Below, piece by piece: positions 24,109-30,125 of a stretch of DNA of 35,637 bases (positions within the stretch are counted from its first letter, which is position 1; the number at the start of each line of letters is the position of its first letter). A model generated the notes under the pieces. The model saw nothing but the letters and a program-made list of their open reading frames with translations, was not told where the DNA came from and made no database searches. Source of the DNA: a virus; the IMG/VR virus record IMGVR_UViG_3300021091_000210, positions 1 through 35,637 of that record. One strand, given 5' to 3'. A program made the translations under genes and the position numbers.

Positions 24109-24616
24109 ATGCATCCTCTTCTACAAGCAATTGTGGCTTGTTCATGGAAGCAAATTCGGATACAGTAGAACCTTCTTCGCTAACTTCGATTTTTTTTGGT
24201 TTCTTATGTTCTGGAATGATTTTCTCTAAACCAATTTTGAGCATACCATTGATCAGAGCCGCACCTTTGATTTCGATCTTGTCATCAAGAGCAAATGTGC
24301 GAGTAAAGTTTCTTGCGGCAATACCTTGGAAGAGATAATCATATGGGTTTGTTGTATCTTCTTTAGCGTTACCTTTTACAATCAACTTATCATCCGCAAA
24401 TTCAATTTCGATTTCTGATTTAGAGAAACCAGCAACCGCAAGTTCGATAACATAGTGAGTGTCATCAACTTTTTTGATGTTGTATGGAGGATAGTTAGGA
24501 ATGTTTTTAGTAATATCATCATGAATTTTTGCTAGGCGATTGAATTGATCATCAAAGCCGACAAAAAATTTATCAAAGTCCTTGAAACCAGGACCAAAAA
24601 CAGATAGATGTGTCAT
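24092..24616 (-). CDS. Small heat shock protein Hsp20 (alpha-crystallin family)
   Basis: The ATG at 24616 (MTHLSVFGPGFKDFDKFF) follows AAGGAGA, so I reject the longer frame that begins at 24676. The 174-aa product has an IbpA-like N-terminal arm (GPGFKDFDKFFVGFDDQFNR), then the alpha-crystallin domain from about residue 41 to 130. That domain includes the DTHYVIELAVAGFSKSEIEI strand pair and ALINGMLKIGLEKIIPEHKK. It acts as a holdase, preventing aggregation of unfolded phage or host proteins. It shares a late-promoter transcript with the 74-aa gene. Such genes are frequent in marine T4-like phages. Confidence 0.93.
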   Translation of the reverse strand: MTHLSVFGPGFKDFDKFFVGFDDQFNRLAKIHDDITKNIPNYPPYNIKKVDDTHYVIELAVAGFSKSEIEIEFADDKLIVKGNAKEDTTNPYDYLFQGIAARNFTRTFALDDKIEIKGAALINGMLKIGLEKIIPEHKKPKKIEVSEEGSTVSEFASMNKPQLLVEEDAYEGAK

Positions 24617-24629
24617 AGAGTTCTCCTTA

Positions 24630-24854
24630 TTACTTAGTTGCAAAAGCCTTTTTCGCATCGAAATTAAAAAGCGCATGGTTTGTAGTTGTTACAAAATTAA
24701 GCGTTTCTTGTCCAATGGTCTTTGCGAAAGATGACTGTGCATCAATGTAAGTTTGGAGTGGTTTTGCAATTTCTGCGTTAGGAACGAATGTCTTAACGAA
24801 TTGCGTTTTGGCGCCGGTAACGGCATCGATTACTGCATTATATGCTGAGATCAT
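24630..24854 (-). CDS. Small helical protein, phasin-like pattern
   Basis: A 74-aa, Ala/Thr/Phe-rich, probably all-helical protein (MISAYNAVIDAVTGAKTQF; YIDAQSSFAKTIGQ; NFVTTTNHALFNF). The FIDAQ..FAK pattern recalls short phasin-like or structural helices. It has a strong ribosome site (AAGGAG) and is the first gene behind a TATAAATA box, with hsp20 14 bases downstream. A late, possibly abundant protein. Function unknown. Confidence 0.75.
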   Translation of the reverse strand: MISAYNAVIDAVTGAKTQFVKTFVPNAEIAKPLQTYIDAQSSFAKTIGQETLNFVTTTNHALFNFDAKKAFATK

Positions 24855-24885
24855 AGATTTCTCCTTAGTTAAGCGAGTTAAATTT

Positions 24886-24906
24886 TGCTACCCGTTCGGC
24901 GTAGCA
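24886..24906 (-). other. Leader hairpin upstream of the 74-aa gene
   Basis: On the minus strand TGCTAC-G-CC-GAAC-GG-GTAGCA forms an 8-bp stem with one bulged G. It lies in the roughly 70-nt leader of the late transcript, upstream of the ribosome site. No T-run follows, so it may stabilise the mRNA rather than terminate it. Confidence 0.45.
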
Positions 24907-24912
24907 GATACA

Positions 24913-24952
24913 TCAAGGAATGCATCATAGTTATTTATAACGCATCCCTTGA
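24913..24952. repeat. Inverted repeat flanking the late promoter
   Basis: 11-base arms (TCAAGGAATGC and GCATCCCTTGA on the + strand) with one mismatch (a G-U pair in RNA) and an 18-base spacer. The spacer carries TATAAATA and its own smaller palindrome GTTAT-aa-ATAAC. Role unknown. Confidence 0.6.
24932..24939 (-). promoter_or_regulatory. T4-type late promoter TATAAATA
   Basis: An exact TATAAATA on the minus strand, in a non-coding gap. Predicted start about 24926, leader about 72 nt to the 74-aa gene and hsp20. It sits inside a larger inverted repeat. Confidence 0.8.
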
Positions 24953-24969
24953 AATTCCGTTTTATGGAA

Positions 24970-25197
24970 TTATGATTGCCAAATCATACGGCGAGAAACA
25001 AAGTAAGTAGTGCGACCTTCGGTGTTGATTGTTGTGCGAACACGATAGCCGAGTTCACGCAGATCGCTCATACGGGCACGGAGGTTCTTGACACCAAAGA
25101 GTGCCCGTGCCTGTGGTGCAGAGATTCCACGATTCTTTCCACGAAGGAAAGAAATAAGGCTCTCAACTTGTGTTTTACCAGTTTTAATAAATGCCAT
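24970..25197 (-). CDS. Small helix-turn-helix DNA-binding protein
   Basis: The ATG at 25197 (MAFIKTGKTQVESLISFLRG) has AAGGAG upstream. The longer frame starting at 25215 is not preferred. The 75-aa basic protein contains GISAPQARALFGVKNLRARMSDLRELGY, a clear winged-HTH pattern, then a beta-hairpin wing with VRTTINTEGRTTYFVSRR. It probably binds DNA as a transcription regulator. Its own promoter carries a dyad in the spacer and an attenuator-like hairpin follows, so autoregulation is plausible. Confidence 0.8.
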   Translation of the reverse strand: MAFIKTGKTQVESLISFLRGKNRGISAPQARALFGVKNLRARMSDLRELGYRVRTTINTEGRTTYFVSRRMIWQS

Positions 25198-25223
25198 AGT
25201 AATGCTCCTTATCAAGTCAAATT

Positions 25224-25251
25224 AAAAAAAAAAGATGATTAACCTATCATC
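25224..25251 (-). terminator. Leader attenuator/terminator before the HTH gene
   Basis: Minus strand GATGAT-AGGTTA-ATCATC followed by ten T. It lies after the promoter at 25258 and before the HTH ribosome site, so it would reduce transcription of the HTH gene, and it also ends regA-side readthrough. Confidence 0.7.
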
Positions 25252-25257
25252 AAAGGA

Positions 25258-25287
25258 ATTGTAACACATTTTATATGTGTTTGTCAA
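25258..25287 (-). promoter_or_regulatory. Sigma70-type promoter of the HTH gene with spacer dyad
   Basis: Minus strand TTGACA (25282-25287), 18-base spacer ending TGT, TACAAT (25258-25263). The spacer holds a perfect 7-bp inverted repeat AACACAT-n5-ATGTGTT (25263-25281), well placed for a repressor. The TGA inside TTGACA is the regA stop codon. Confidence 0.75.
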
Positions 25288-25688
25288 ATTCTTTTCTTAT
25301 TTCCAATACTGTATTTTGTCACAAGTTCCCAATCGTCACGCTCGGTATACGACAAAATTTTAATTTGCGAAAGTGGTGCAATTGGATTTTCTGCTTGGTC
25401 TTTACTTACGATATCAACAAGCCCCCACTCTGCGAGTAACTTGGCAATAGTGTTTCGTCTGCCTAGATCATTGTCATCAAAATCTGTTGACTTACCATCT
25501 AGGGCAAATAATTCTTTAAAGTGTACGATATAGTACTTACCTTTTTTGTGAAGAATATGGCAAGATTGATAGAGTTTCTTTTCTTTCCGAGATGCCACAC
25601 CAATACGGGTAAGTGTTTCCCTAACCTTAAGGAAATCGTCTTCTTCTTTTAAACTTACCTCCAACAAATTTTCAACACTCAAACTCAT
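25284..25688 (-). CDS. regA: RegA translational repressor
   Basis: An RNA-binding protein that represses translation of early phage mRNAs by occluding initiation sites. The match to T4 RegA is strong along the length (KEEDDFLKVRETLTRIG; KLYQSCHILHKKGKYYIVHF; TIAKLLAEWGLVDIV; WELVTKYSIGNKKR). It is 134 aa versus 122 in T4. It follows gp62 with an ATGA overlap, the T4 gene order 45-44-62-regA being kept with small insertions. In T4, gene 43 follows directly; here several genes intervene. Confidence 0.96.
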   Translation of the reverse strand: MSLSVENLLEVSLKEEDDFLKVRETLTRIGVASRKEKKLYQSCHILHKKGKYYIVHFKELFALDGKSTDFDDNDLGRRNTIAKLLAEWGLVDIVSKDQAENPIAPLSQIKILSYTERDDWELVTKYSIGNKKRI

Positions 25689-26092
25689 GTTTTTCTCTCC
25701 TTGGTGTTCGTACCACCTTTTTGTAGTTTTTCTTTTATAATTTTTATTTGATCATCGGTGAGAATATTAATAATATCTTTTGCTTTGGATTTATTATACC
25801 CAAAATACTCGGACACAATATCTAACTTCTCAATTTTATCCTGCTTCAACCACTTACTGTAACGCTTTCGTGGTCTGATACTATTTAGTAAATAGGCAAA
25901 TTGAGGTTCTCTGTCAAGCAAAGCGAGGCGATTCATCTCATTAGCATAGAGAATTGTATCGGCAAAAAAAGACAAACCACGATTCACAATGAATGGCTCA
26001 TAGACCTTTTCCGCTAATTCTGGGTTGTCACTCTTGGCAATTAAGTTTTCTTTTGAATGAGTAATTGCATTGATAAAATCAAAGGGTGACAT
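25685..26092 (-). CDS. 62: Clamp loader small subunit, T4 gp62-like
   Basis: The ATG at 26092 (MSPFDFINAITHSKENL) overlaps the stop of the preceding gene as TAATG. A start at 26104 is less likely. The 135-aa product is shorter than T4 gp62 (187) but placed correctly between gp44 and RegA. The middle (AYLLNSIRPRKRYSKWLKQ) and the C-terminal helix fit gp62 of distant T4-like phages. It completes the gp44/62 complex that loads the gp45 clamp. Confidence 0.85.
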   Translation of the reverse strand: MSPFDFINAITHSKENLIAKSDNPELAEKVYEPFIVNRGLSFFADTILYANEMNRLALLDREPQFAYLLNSIRPRKRYSKWLKQDKIEKLDIVSEYFGYNKSKAKDIINILTDDQIKIIKEKLQKGGTNTKERKT

Positions 26093-26268
26093 TATGCCAC
26101 CCAATCTTCGGCAACACTTTCGGCATATGTTTCTGTATTGACTGCGTACTCTACATCCATGTGTGGTTTGAGTGTATCAATAAGTTTTACAACAAAATGT
26201 GGATCGTCAAAAAATACTTTGGCAATCTTACTCATGTCATCACTAAAATATTCGGAAAGAAGTTTCAT
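26092..26268 (-). CDS. Small 58-aa acidic protein in the clamp-loader operon
   Basis: ATG 26266-26268 overlaps the nuclease stop as ATGA, and its TAA overlaps the gp62 ATG as TAATG. The product is MKLLSEYFSDDMSKIAKVFF and an acidic C-terminus containing YAESVAEDWVA. Coupled on both sides, it is very probably translated. Function unknown. It may be a partner or inhibitor of the upstream nuclease or a replication accessory. Confidence 0.75.
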   Translation of the reverse strand: MKLLSEYFSDDMSKIAKVFFDDPHFVVKLIDTLKPHMDVEYAVNTETYAESVAEDWVA

Positions 26269-26933
26269 GATCTAGTCCTTTTAAAGAAATCAATTAGGGT
26301 TTTCATTTTGGAGATTGTTTCACGAACAATCGGCTTCTTCTTATATAGTCTGAGAAACAATTCATTAATCTCTTGGTCTTTGTATACCACATTCATAACA
26401 TCGTTAAACGATATCTCCAATATATCAGAGCAAAGAGTTTCGCCAGAAATGATTTCAAAGAGTGGATCATTGAAATAACTATCTTTGCGATTTCTCTTAT
26501 CAATAGCACCACCAGAAAAATCTGCAATTTTAATTTCGACAGTTTTAAAATCAACTTGAAGCAATTCTCTCAGTTCAGTATAAGACTTCTGTTCGGTTGG
26601 TGCTTGTTTACTATCCATGTTGAATGCGTTTGTTTTAAGTTCGCATATCACCAACTTCTTTTTCTTTGGATAGTAAACAACAAAATCAGGCTCACTCTTA
26701 TGAAGTCTTGTCTTATAAAAAAGAGTTTTATCTTTACACTTGCTTCTTGAGTTCCAATCAGTAACAGGCAATTGACAAAGACTACGCATAATCTTTTCAA
26801 TGTTTGTTCCTAACTTCGATTGTGCTGAAGACAAAGTGCTATACAATCTTGCGGTTTCAAGATCACCCGTTAACAAGTATATAGGTGTGCTTCGCAAATG
26901 TTCGTCACTTAGTATTTTTTCTTCAATAATCAT
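26265..26933 (-). CDS. PD-(D/E)XK nuclease-like protein inserted in the clamp-loader operon
   Basis: A 222-aa protein with a textbook PD-(D/E)XK core: Glu46 in a preceding helix, P82-D83 (SEPDFVVYY), and E98-L-K100 (LVICELKTNAF). The fold is shared by restriction enzymes, resolvases and recombination nucleases. It starts four bases inside the gp44 end, separating gp44 from gp62, which T4 encodes side by side. It could be an intronless homing-type nuclease, a counter-host restriction enzyme, or a replication repair nuclease. The target is unknown. Confidence 0.8.
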   Translation of the reverse strand: MIIEEKILSDEHLRSTPIYLLTGDLETARLYSTLSSAQSKLGTNIEKIMRSLCQLPVTDWNSRSKCKDKTLFYKTRLHKSEPDFVVYYPKKKKLVICELKTNAFNMDSKQAPTEQKSYTELRELLQVDFKTVEIKIADFSGGAIDKRNRKDSYFNDPLFEIISGETLCSDILEISFNDVMNVVYKDQEINELFLRLYKKKPIVRETISKMKTLIDFFKRTRS

Positions 26934-27868
26934 TTTACTTCACAAGATGCCATTACTTCAGTCAGAAAAGCAACCATGTTGATTTCTTGATCAGCCACGA
27001 ATGCAGATTTGTATTGATAGTCACCAAGCAATACAACCAACTGTGGAACAGATTCGGGTGTGAAGTAATCGATTGCATGATCAAAGAAGTTTCTAAACAA
27101 GACAGATGATTCATTGTCTAGATTATCTACAACCCACTTACGCATAGTGGTGAAGTCTTTCTCACCAATTGCGGTGAGTAAAGTTTTCATTGTGACTTCA
27201 GTTGCGTTTGATAAAAGACCAGAATCAATTTTGCCTGTAGCAGAGTAACGCTGAAGTTCATTCAGCACTCGGCGCCAATCAGGAAAATGTTTCTTGATGA
27301 GTTCAGCGACAACCTTACTTTCGTATTCTACTTTTTCGTTTTGCAGAATGCCTTCAACACGCTTAAAGAATTGTGTAGCAAGTTTTGGTTTGTCTGAGGC
27401 AATTATCTTAAATTGTATAACTGAGCACCGGCTATGTAGTGGTGCAATAATTCTGTTGAGAAAGTTACAAGTAAGAATAAAACCGCAATTATTAGAATAC
27501 TCTTCCATAAAATTGCGTAGTGCTGGCTGAGTACTTTGAGGATTAAGATAGTCTGCCTCGTCAAGTATAACATACTTGCGACCACCAACGAATGAAACAG
27601 TCGAGGCAAAGTTTTTAATCTCATTACGGAGCGTATCGATATTGCCATTCATACTCCCATTGATTACGATATAGGAGCACCCAAGTTCATCAAGCATTGC
27701 TTTCGCAATCGTAGTCTTGCCAACACCTGGACCACCAGCAAGAATTAGATTTGGTACTTCCTTTTGATTAACAAATTGTTGAAATGTCTTTTTAAGATCG
27801 GCAGGAAGGATTGTATCTTCCACAATCTTTGGGCGATATTTTTCTACCCACAAGAATTCTTCTTTCAT
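26930..27868 (-). CDS. 44: Clamp loader ATPase, T4 gp44-like
   Basis: An AAA+ subunit that opens and closes the gp45 ring on primed DNA. At 312 aa it compares with 319 in T4. Walker A GGPGVGKT is at 45-52, Walker B ILDEAD at 101-106, and the arginine-finger SRC near 146-148. It begins MKEEFLWVEKYRPK, as in RFC-type loaders. It has a GAGG ribosome site and follows its own promoter-like sequence near 27899. Confidence 0.96.
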   Translation of the reverse strand: MKEEFLWVEKYRPKIVEDTILPADLKKTFQQFVNQKEVPNLILAGGPGVGKTTIAKAMLDELGCSYIVINGSMNGNIDTLRNEIKNFASTVSFVGGRKYVILDEADYLNPQSTQPALRNFMEEYSNNCGFILTCNFLNRIIAPLHSRCSVIQFKIIASDKPKLATQFFKRVEGILQNEKVEYESKVVAELIKKHFPDWRRVLNELQRYSATGKIDSGLLSNATEVTMKTLLTAIGEKDFTTMRKWVVDNLDNESSVLFRNFFDHAIDYFTPESVPQLVVLLGDYQYKSAFVADQEINMVAFLTEVMASCEVK

Positions 27869-27898
27869 CTTTCACCTCATTCATAACATAAAAAATAT

Positions 27899-27927
27899 AT
27901 TCTAACACAAAAAATGTTAAAAAGCAA
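27899..27927 (-). promoter_or_regulatory. Promoter candidate upstream of gene 44
   Basis: Minus strand TTGCTT (27922-27927), 17-base spacer ending TGT, TAGAAT (27899-27904). The -35 region reads ATTGCTTTT, close to the T4 MotA box of middle promoters, but its spacing to the -10 is a little long for MotA. An early or middle role is uncertain. Confidence 0.5.
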
Positions 27928-27947
27928 TATCAAGGTGTGAAATGTCT

Positions 27948-28106
27948 TTAGGTTGTGCTTTCGGTGTTTGCACTTCCCTCACACGCTTCACAATCACAGG
28001 AGCCACCAAACCTACGCCAAATGCCCCAAGTAAGCCAGTTTCCTTCAAAAAGTTTCTTCGATTGTTCATCATCTGGTAACTCATCATTTACTTGGTTAGA
28101 ATTCAT
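27948..28106 (-). CDS. Small 52-aa protein with CxCxxC motif
   Basis: ATG 28104-28106, TAA 27948-27950. The product contains MNSNQVNDELPDDEQSKKLF, then a Trp-rich segment (WLTWGIWRRFGG), then CDCEAC, a compact cysteine cluster that could bind a metal. AGGA is about 13 bases before the ATG, a weak site. It fills the gap between gp45 and gp44 on the coding strand. Function unknown. Confidence 0.6.
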   Translation of the reverse strand: MNSNQVNDELPDDEQSKKLFEGNWLTWGIWRRFGGSCDCEACEGSANTESTT

Positions 28107-28117
28107 TTTGCAATTAA

Positions 28118-28786
28118 TTAATCCTCATAGCGTGAACCTGCTTCGGTTGCAATCCAATATTCAATTGGGTCTTTCTTCGACTTGAAGTGTGAGATACCCT
28201 TAGAAGAAATCTTTACATCATAGTCACCAGGAATCATTTTAAGATTCTCAGTTACAAAGATCATTTGAAAGTTTGCATCGGTATCACCAACATCAATGGA
28301 GAATACATCTGAATCGCCATTTTTTACATCAAGGGTTGCAATAGAGATTTTCTTGCGATTGCCACGGACTGCAATGTTAGGCAGACCAAGAACACCTGCA
28401 AGTTTGAGAACCTGATTAAGATCATCTTTTGTGAGTGTGAAATTCACTTCGGCACTTTTCACATCCAAGTCTTTATCTGGTGGGGCAACGACCATTGTTT
28501 CATCTGATAGCCCATAAGTGGTGCTAGATGAACCTGAGGTGATTTTCAAAGTCTTGTCATTGACTTTTACATCTGGTTCTTTGAGAGAGGTCAACAATGC
28601 AAGCAAACGATTGAGGTCGTAAATTGCAAAGTCTTTATCAAAGGTTTCTGTTACGGTTGCTTTCGCCATAACATTTTGTTGTTTACTGATTGTACGGAGA
28701 GTACTACCAGTTTTAAATACGATACCTTGATTGATCGTAGAAAAGTTTTTCAAAACATTCAAGGTTGGTTCACTTAATTTCATCAT
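28118..28786 (-). CDS. 45: Sliding clamp, T4 gp45-like
   Basis: A trimeric ring that tethers the polymerase and, in T4, also activates late transcription. At 222 aa it compares with 228 in T4. Two PCNA-like domains are visible by repetition of strands (for example FAIYDLNRLLALLTSLKEPD and later VKNGDSDVFSIDVGD). Alternative starts ATG-ATG are adjacent; GGAG is six bases before the first. The gene overlaps the end of the DUF3310-like gene by 17 bases. Its presence together with TATAAATA boxes is consistent with clamp-dependent late transcription. Confidence 0.93.
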   Translation of the reverse strand: MMKLSEPTLNVLKNFSTINQGIVFKTGSTLRTISKQQNVMAKATVTETFDKDFAIYDLNRLLALLTSLKEPDVKVNDKTLKITSGSSSTTYGLSDETMVVAPPDKDLDVKSAEVNFTLTKDDLNQVLKLAGVLGLPNIAVRGNRKKISIATLDVKNGDSDVFSIDVGDTDANFQMIFVTENLKMIPGDYDVKISSKGISHFKSKKDPIEYWIATEAGSRYED

Positions 28787-29060
28787 TACTTACTCCTTCA
28801 TATAGGTCATGTACATATAACATAATCATAGCATAGTGTAAGACTTTTAGCAAGTCTTTTCGATTCTTTCCTTCTTTTTTACCATAGCGTTGAGCATACT
28901 TCACAATGTTACCTCTGGTGAAACCAATACCATCGCCATTGTCAATGATAAATTCTGTAGTTTGAAATTTGCTCTGTGAGTAATGTTCACCATATGTCTT
29001 GTCAACATACTCTCTCAATTCCTGCAATATTGCAGGTTCATTATATTTGTATTCAATCAT
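28770..29060 (-). CDS. DUF3310-type nucleotide-kinase-annotated small protein
   Basis: A 96-aa protein; the start is ATG 29060, since the preceding GTG is only the codon before. The recognisable core is GFTRGNIVKYAQRYGKKEG followed by KNRKDLLKVLHYAMIML, the hallmark of the DUF3310 family. That family is often labelled nucleotide kinase, though direct evidence is thin to my knowledge. It ends inside the gp45 start, so the clamp is translated after it. Confidence 0.8.
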   Translation of the reverse strand: MIEYKYNEPAILQELREYVDKTYGEHYSQSKFQTTEFIIDNGDGIGFTRGNIVKYAQRYGKKEGKNRKDLLKVLHYAMIMLYVHDLYEGVSNDEIK

Positions 29061-29074
29061 CACAAAATTCTTAA

Positions 29075-30031
29075 TTACTTTTTAGGAGAATCATTACTCG
29101 CAGTTGGTGACGCACCGACTGCCGCAAGTGCCGATAGTGAACCACCAAAGATATAGGTGCCTGTGTGCTTGAGTTTAACCCATGGTAGCATCCAAATGTG
29201 ACCACCTGCTTTACGCAGATATTGGCAGAACATATAGTCTTCAGATAGATAACGCTTTGAAGATTCTGGTTCTCTTGAAAGATACTCTGCCGCTTTTATT
29301 TTGAGTTCATCAATGTCTTTACCTTCAGCCAAATCTTCTAGCACCTTGTGCATGTCATCAAAGGTGTAACCACGATCAATGACGCAATCAAAGTAAGTCA
29401 TAATCTCACGGGAACCATCAAAGTTCTTTGTGCGAACATGGTCTGGTTTGTAAGAGAAGTTTGGATATGCTTCATCAAACTTTTCAAATGCTTCACGCTT
29501 GATCATCATGAAACCAGTACCGCCTTCTTTTACTTCAACTGGTTCATCTACTTTGAATGAAGTAATGTGTTCAGCAGGATTGAAAACATAGTCACCAACA
29601 AATTCTTCAAGCATCATTGGATTTTTATCTGCGAATCCTTTATCGACTGCTTGCTTGATCTTCTCCCAAGAAATTGCTTTCTTTGGATACGGACCACAGA
29701 CCACATCCATTTCTTTACCATTGTAACCATTGGTGAGATAGTGTGACATGACCAGAATATCATGGGCTTCGAAATGAATGTCACTATCAATGAACAGAAG
29801 GTAGTCATAGCCACTTCGCAGAAATTCATCCGCCAAATAGTTTCTCGCTCTGGTGATGAGTGATTCGTTGAACATGAAAAAAAGTTTGGCATCAATTTGA
29901 TGTTTGGTTGCCAGAATCATAAAGTCTGTAAGTGCTTTGGTATATGAACCATAACACATACCACCATACATTGGTGAGGCAATAAAAATCTTTTTTGACC
30001 TTAATTGTTCTAGATTCAATTCAAGTTGCAT
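29075..30031 (-). CDS. Glycosyltransferase-like protein (GT-A type)
   Basis: A 318-aa protein. After SKKIFIASPMYGG come SLITRARN near 58-64 and FIDSDIHFE with D82-S-D84, a DxD motif typical of GT-A glycosyltransferases that bind sugar nucleotides via a metal ion. Further in, GGTGFMMIKREAFEKF and SEDYMFCQYLRKAGG fit the acceptor side of this fold. It may glycosylate phage DNA, virion or host surface. A TATAAATA late promoter lies about 36 bases upstream, so expression is likely late. Confidence 0.8.
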   Translation of the reverse strand: MQLELNLEQLRSKKIFIASPMYGGMCYGSYTKALTDFMILATKHQIDAKLFFMFNESLITRARNYLADEFLRSGYDYLLFIDSDIHFEAHDILVMSHYLTNGYNGKEMDVVCGPYPKKAISWEKIKQAVDKGFADKNPMMLEEFVGDYVFNPAEHITSFKVDEPVEVKEGGTGFMMIKREAFEKFDEAYPNFSYKPDHVRTKNFDGSREIMTYFDCVIDRGYTFDDMHKVLEDLAEGKDIDELKIKAAEYLSREPESSKRYLSEDYMFCQYLRKAGGHIWMLPWVKLKHTGTYIFGGSLSALAAVGASPTASNDSPKK

Positions 30032-30066
30032 AGTTTCTCCATTATTATAAGAAGTTACAAGTGTTT

Positions 30067-30074
30067 TATTTATA
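30067..30074 (-). promoter_or_regulatory. T4-type late promoter TATAAATA
   Basis: An exact TATAAATA on the minus strand. The start near 30061 gives a leader of about 30 nt to the glycosyltransferase gene. It lies a few bases after the T-run of the preceding terminator. Confidence 0.75.
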
Positions 30075-30078
30075 TATG

Positions 30079-30106
30079 CAAAAAGAGGTCACAAATTGTG
30101 ACCTCT
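30079..30106 (-). terminator. Rho-independent terminator after the AAA+ gene
   Basis: Minus strand AGAGGTCACAA/TTGTGACCTCT, up to an 11-bp stem in the palindrome (30084-30106), followed by TTTTGC. It ends the transcript of the AAA+ ATPase. Confidence 0.85.
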
Positions 30107-30125
30107 GTTTATTAGTACCGCTTTT

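Noticed and set aside
24956-24975. AATTCC/GGAATT hairpin after the HTH gene as a terminator.
   Set aside because: A 6-bp AT-rich stem without a T-run; termination there is not supported.
27915-27930. A true MotA middle-promoter box before gene 44.
   Set aside because: The sequence ATTGCTTTT fits, but the distance to the -10 is longer than in T4 and no motA gene is visible in the window; kept only as a generic promoter candidate.
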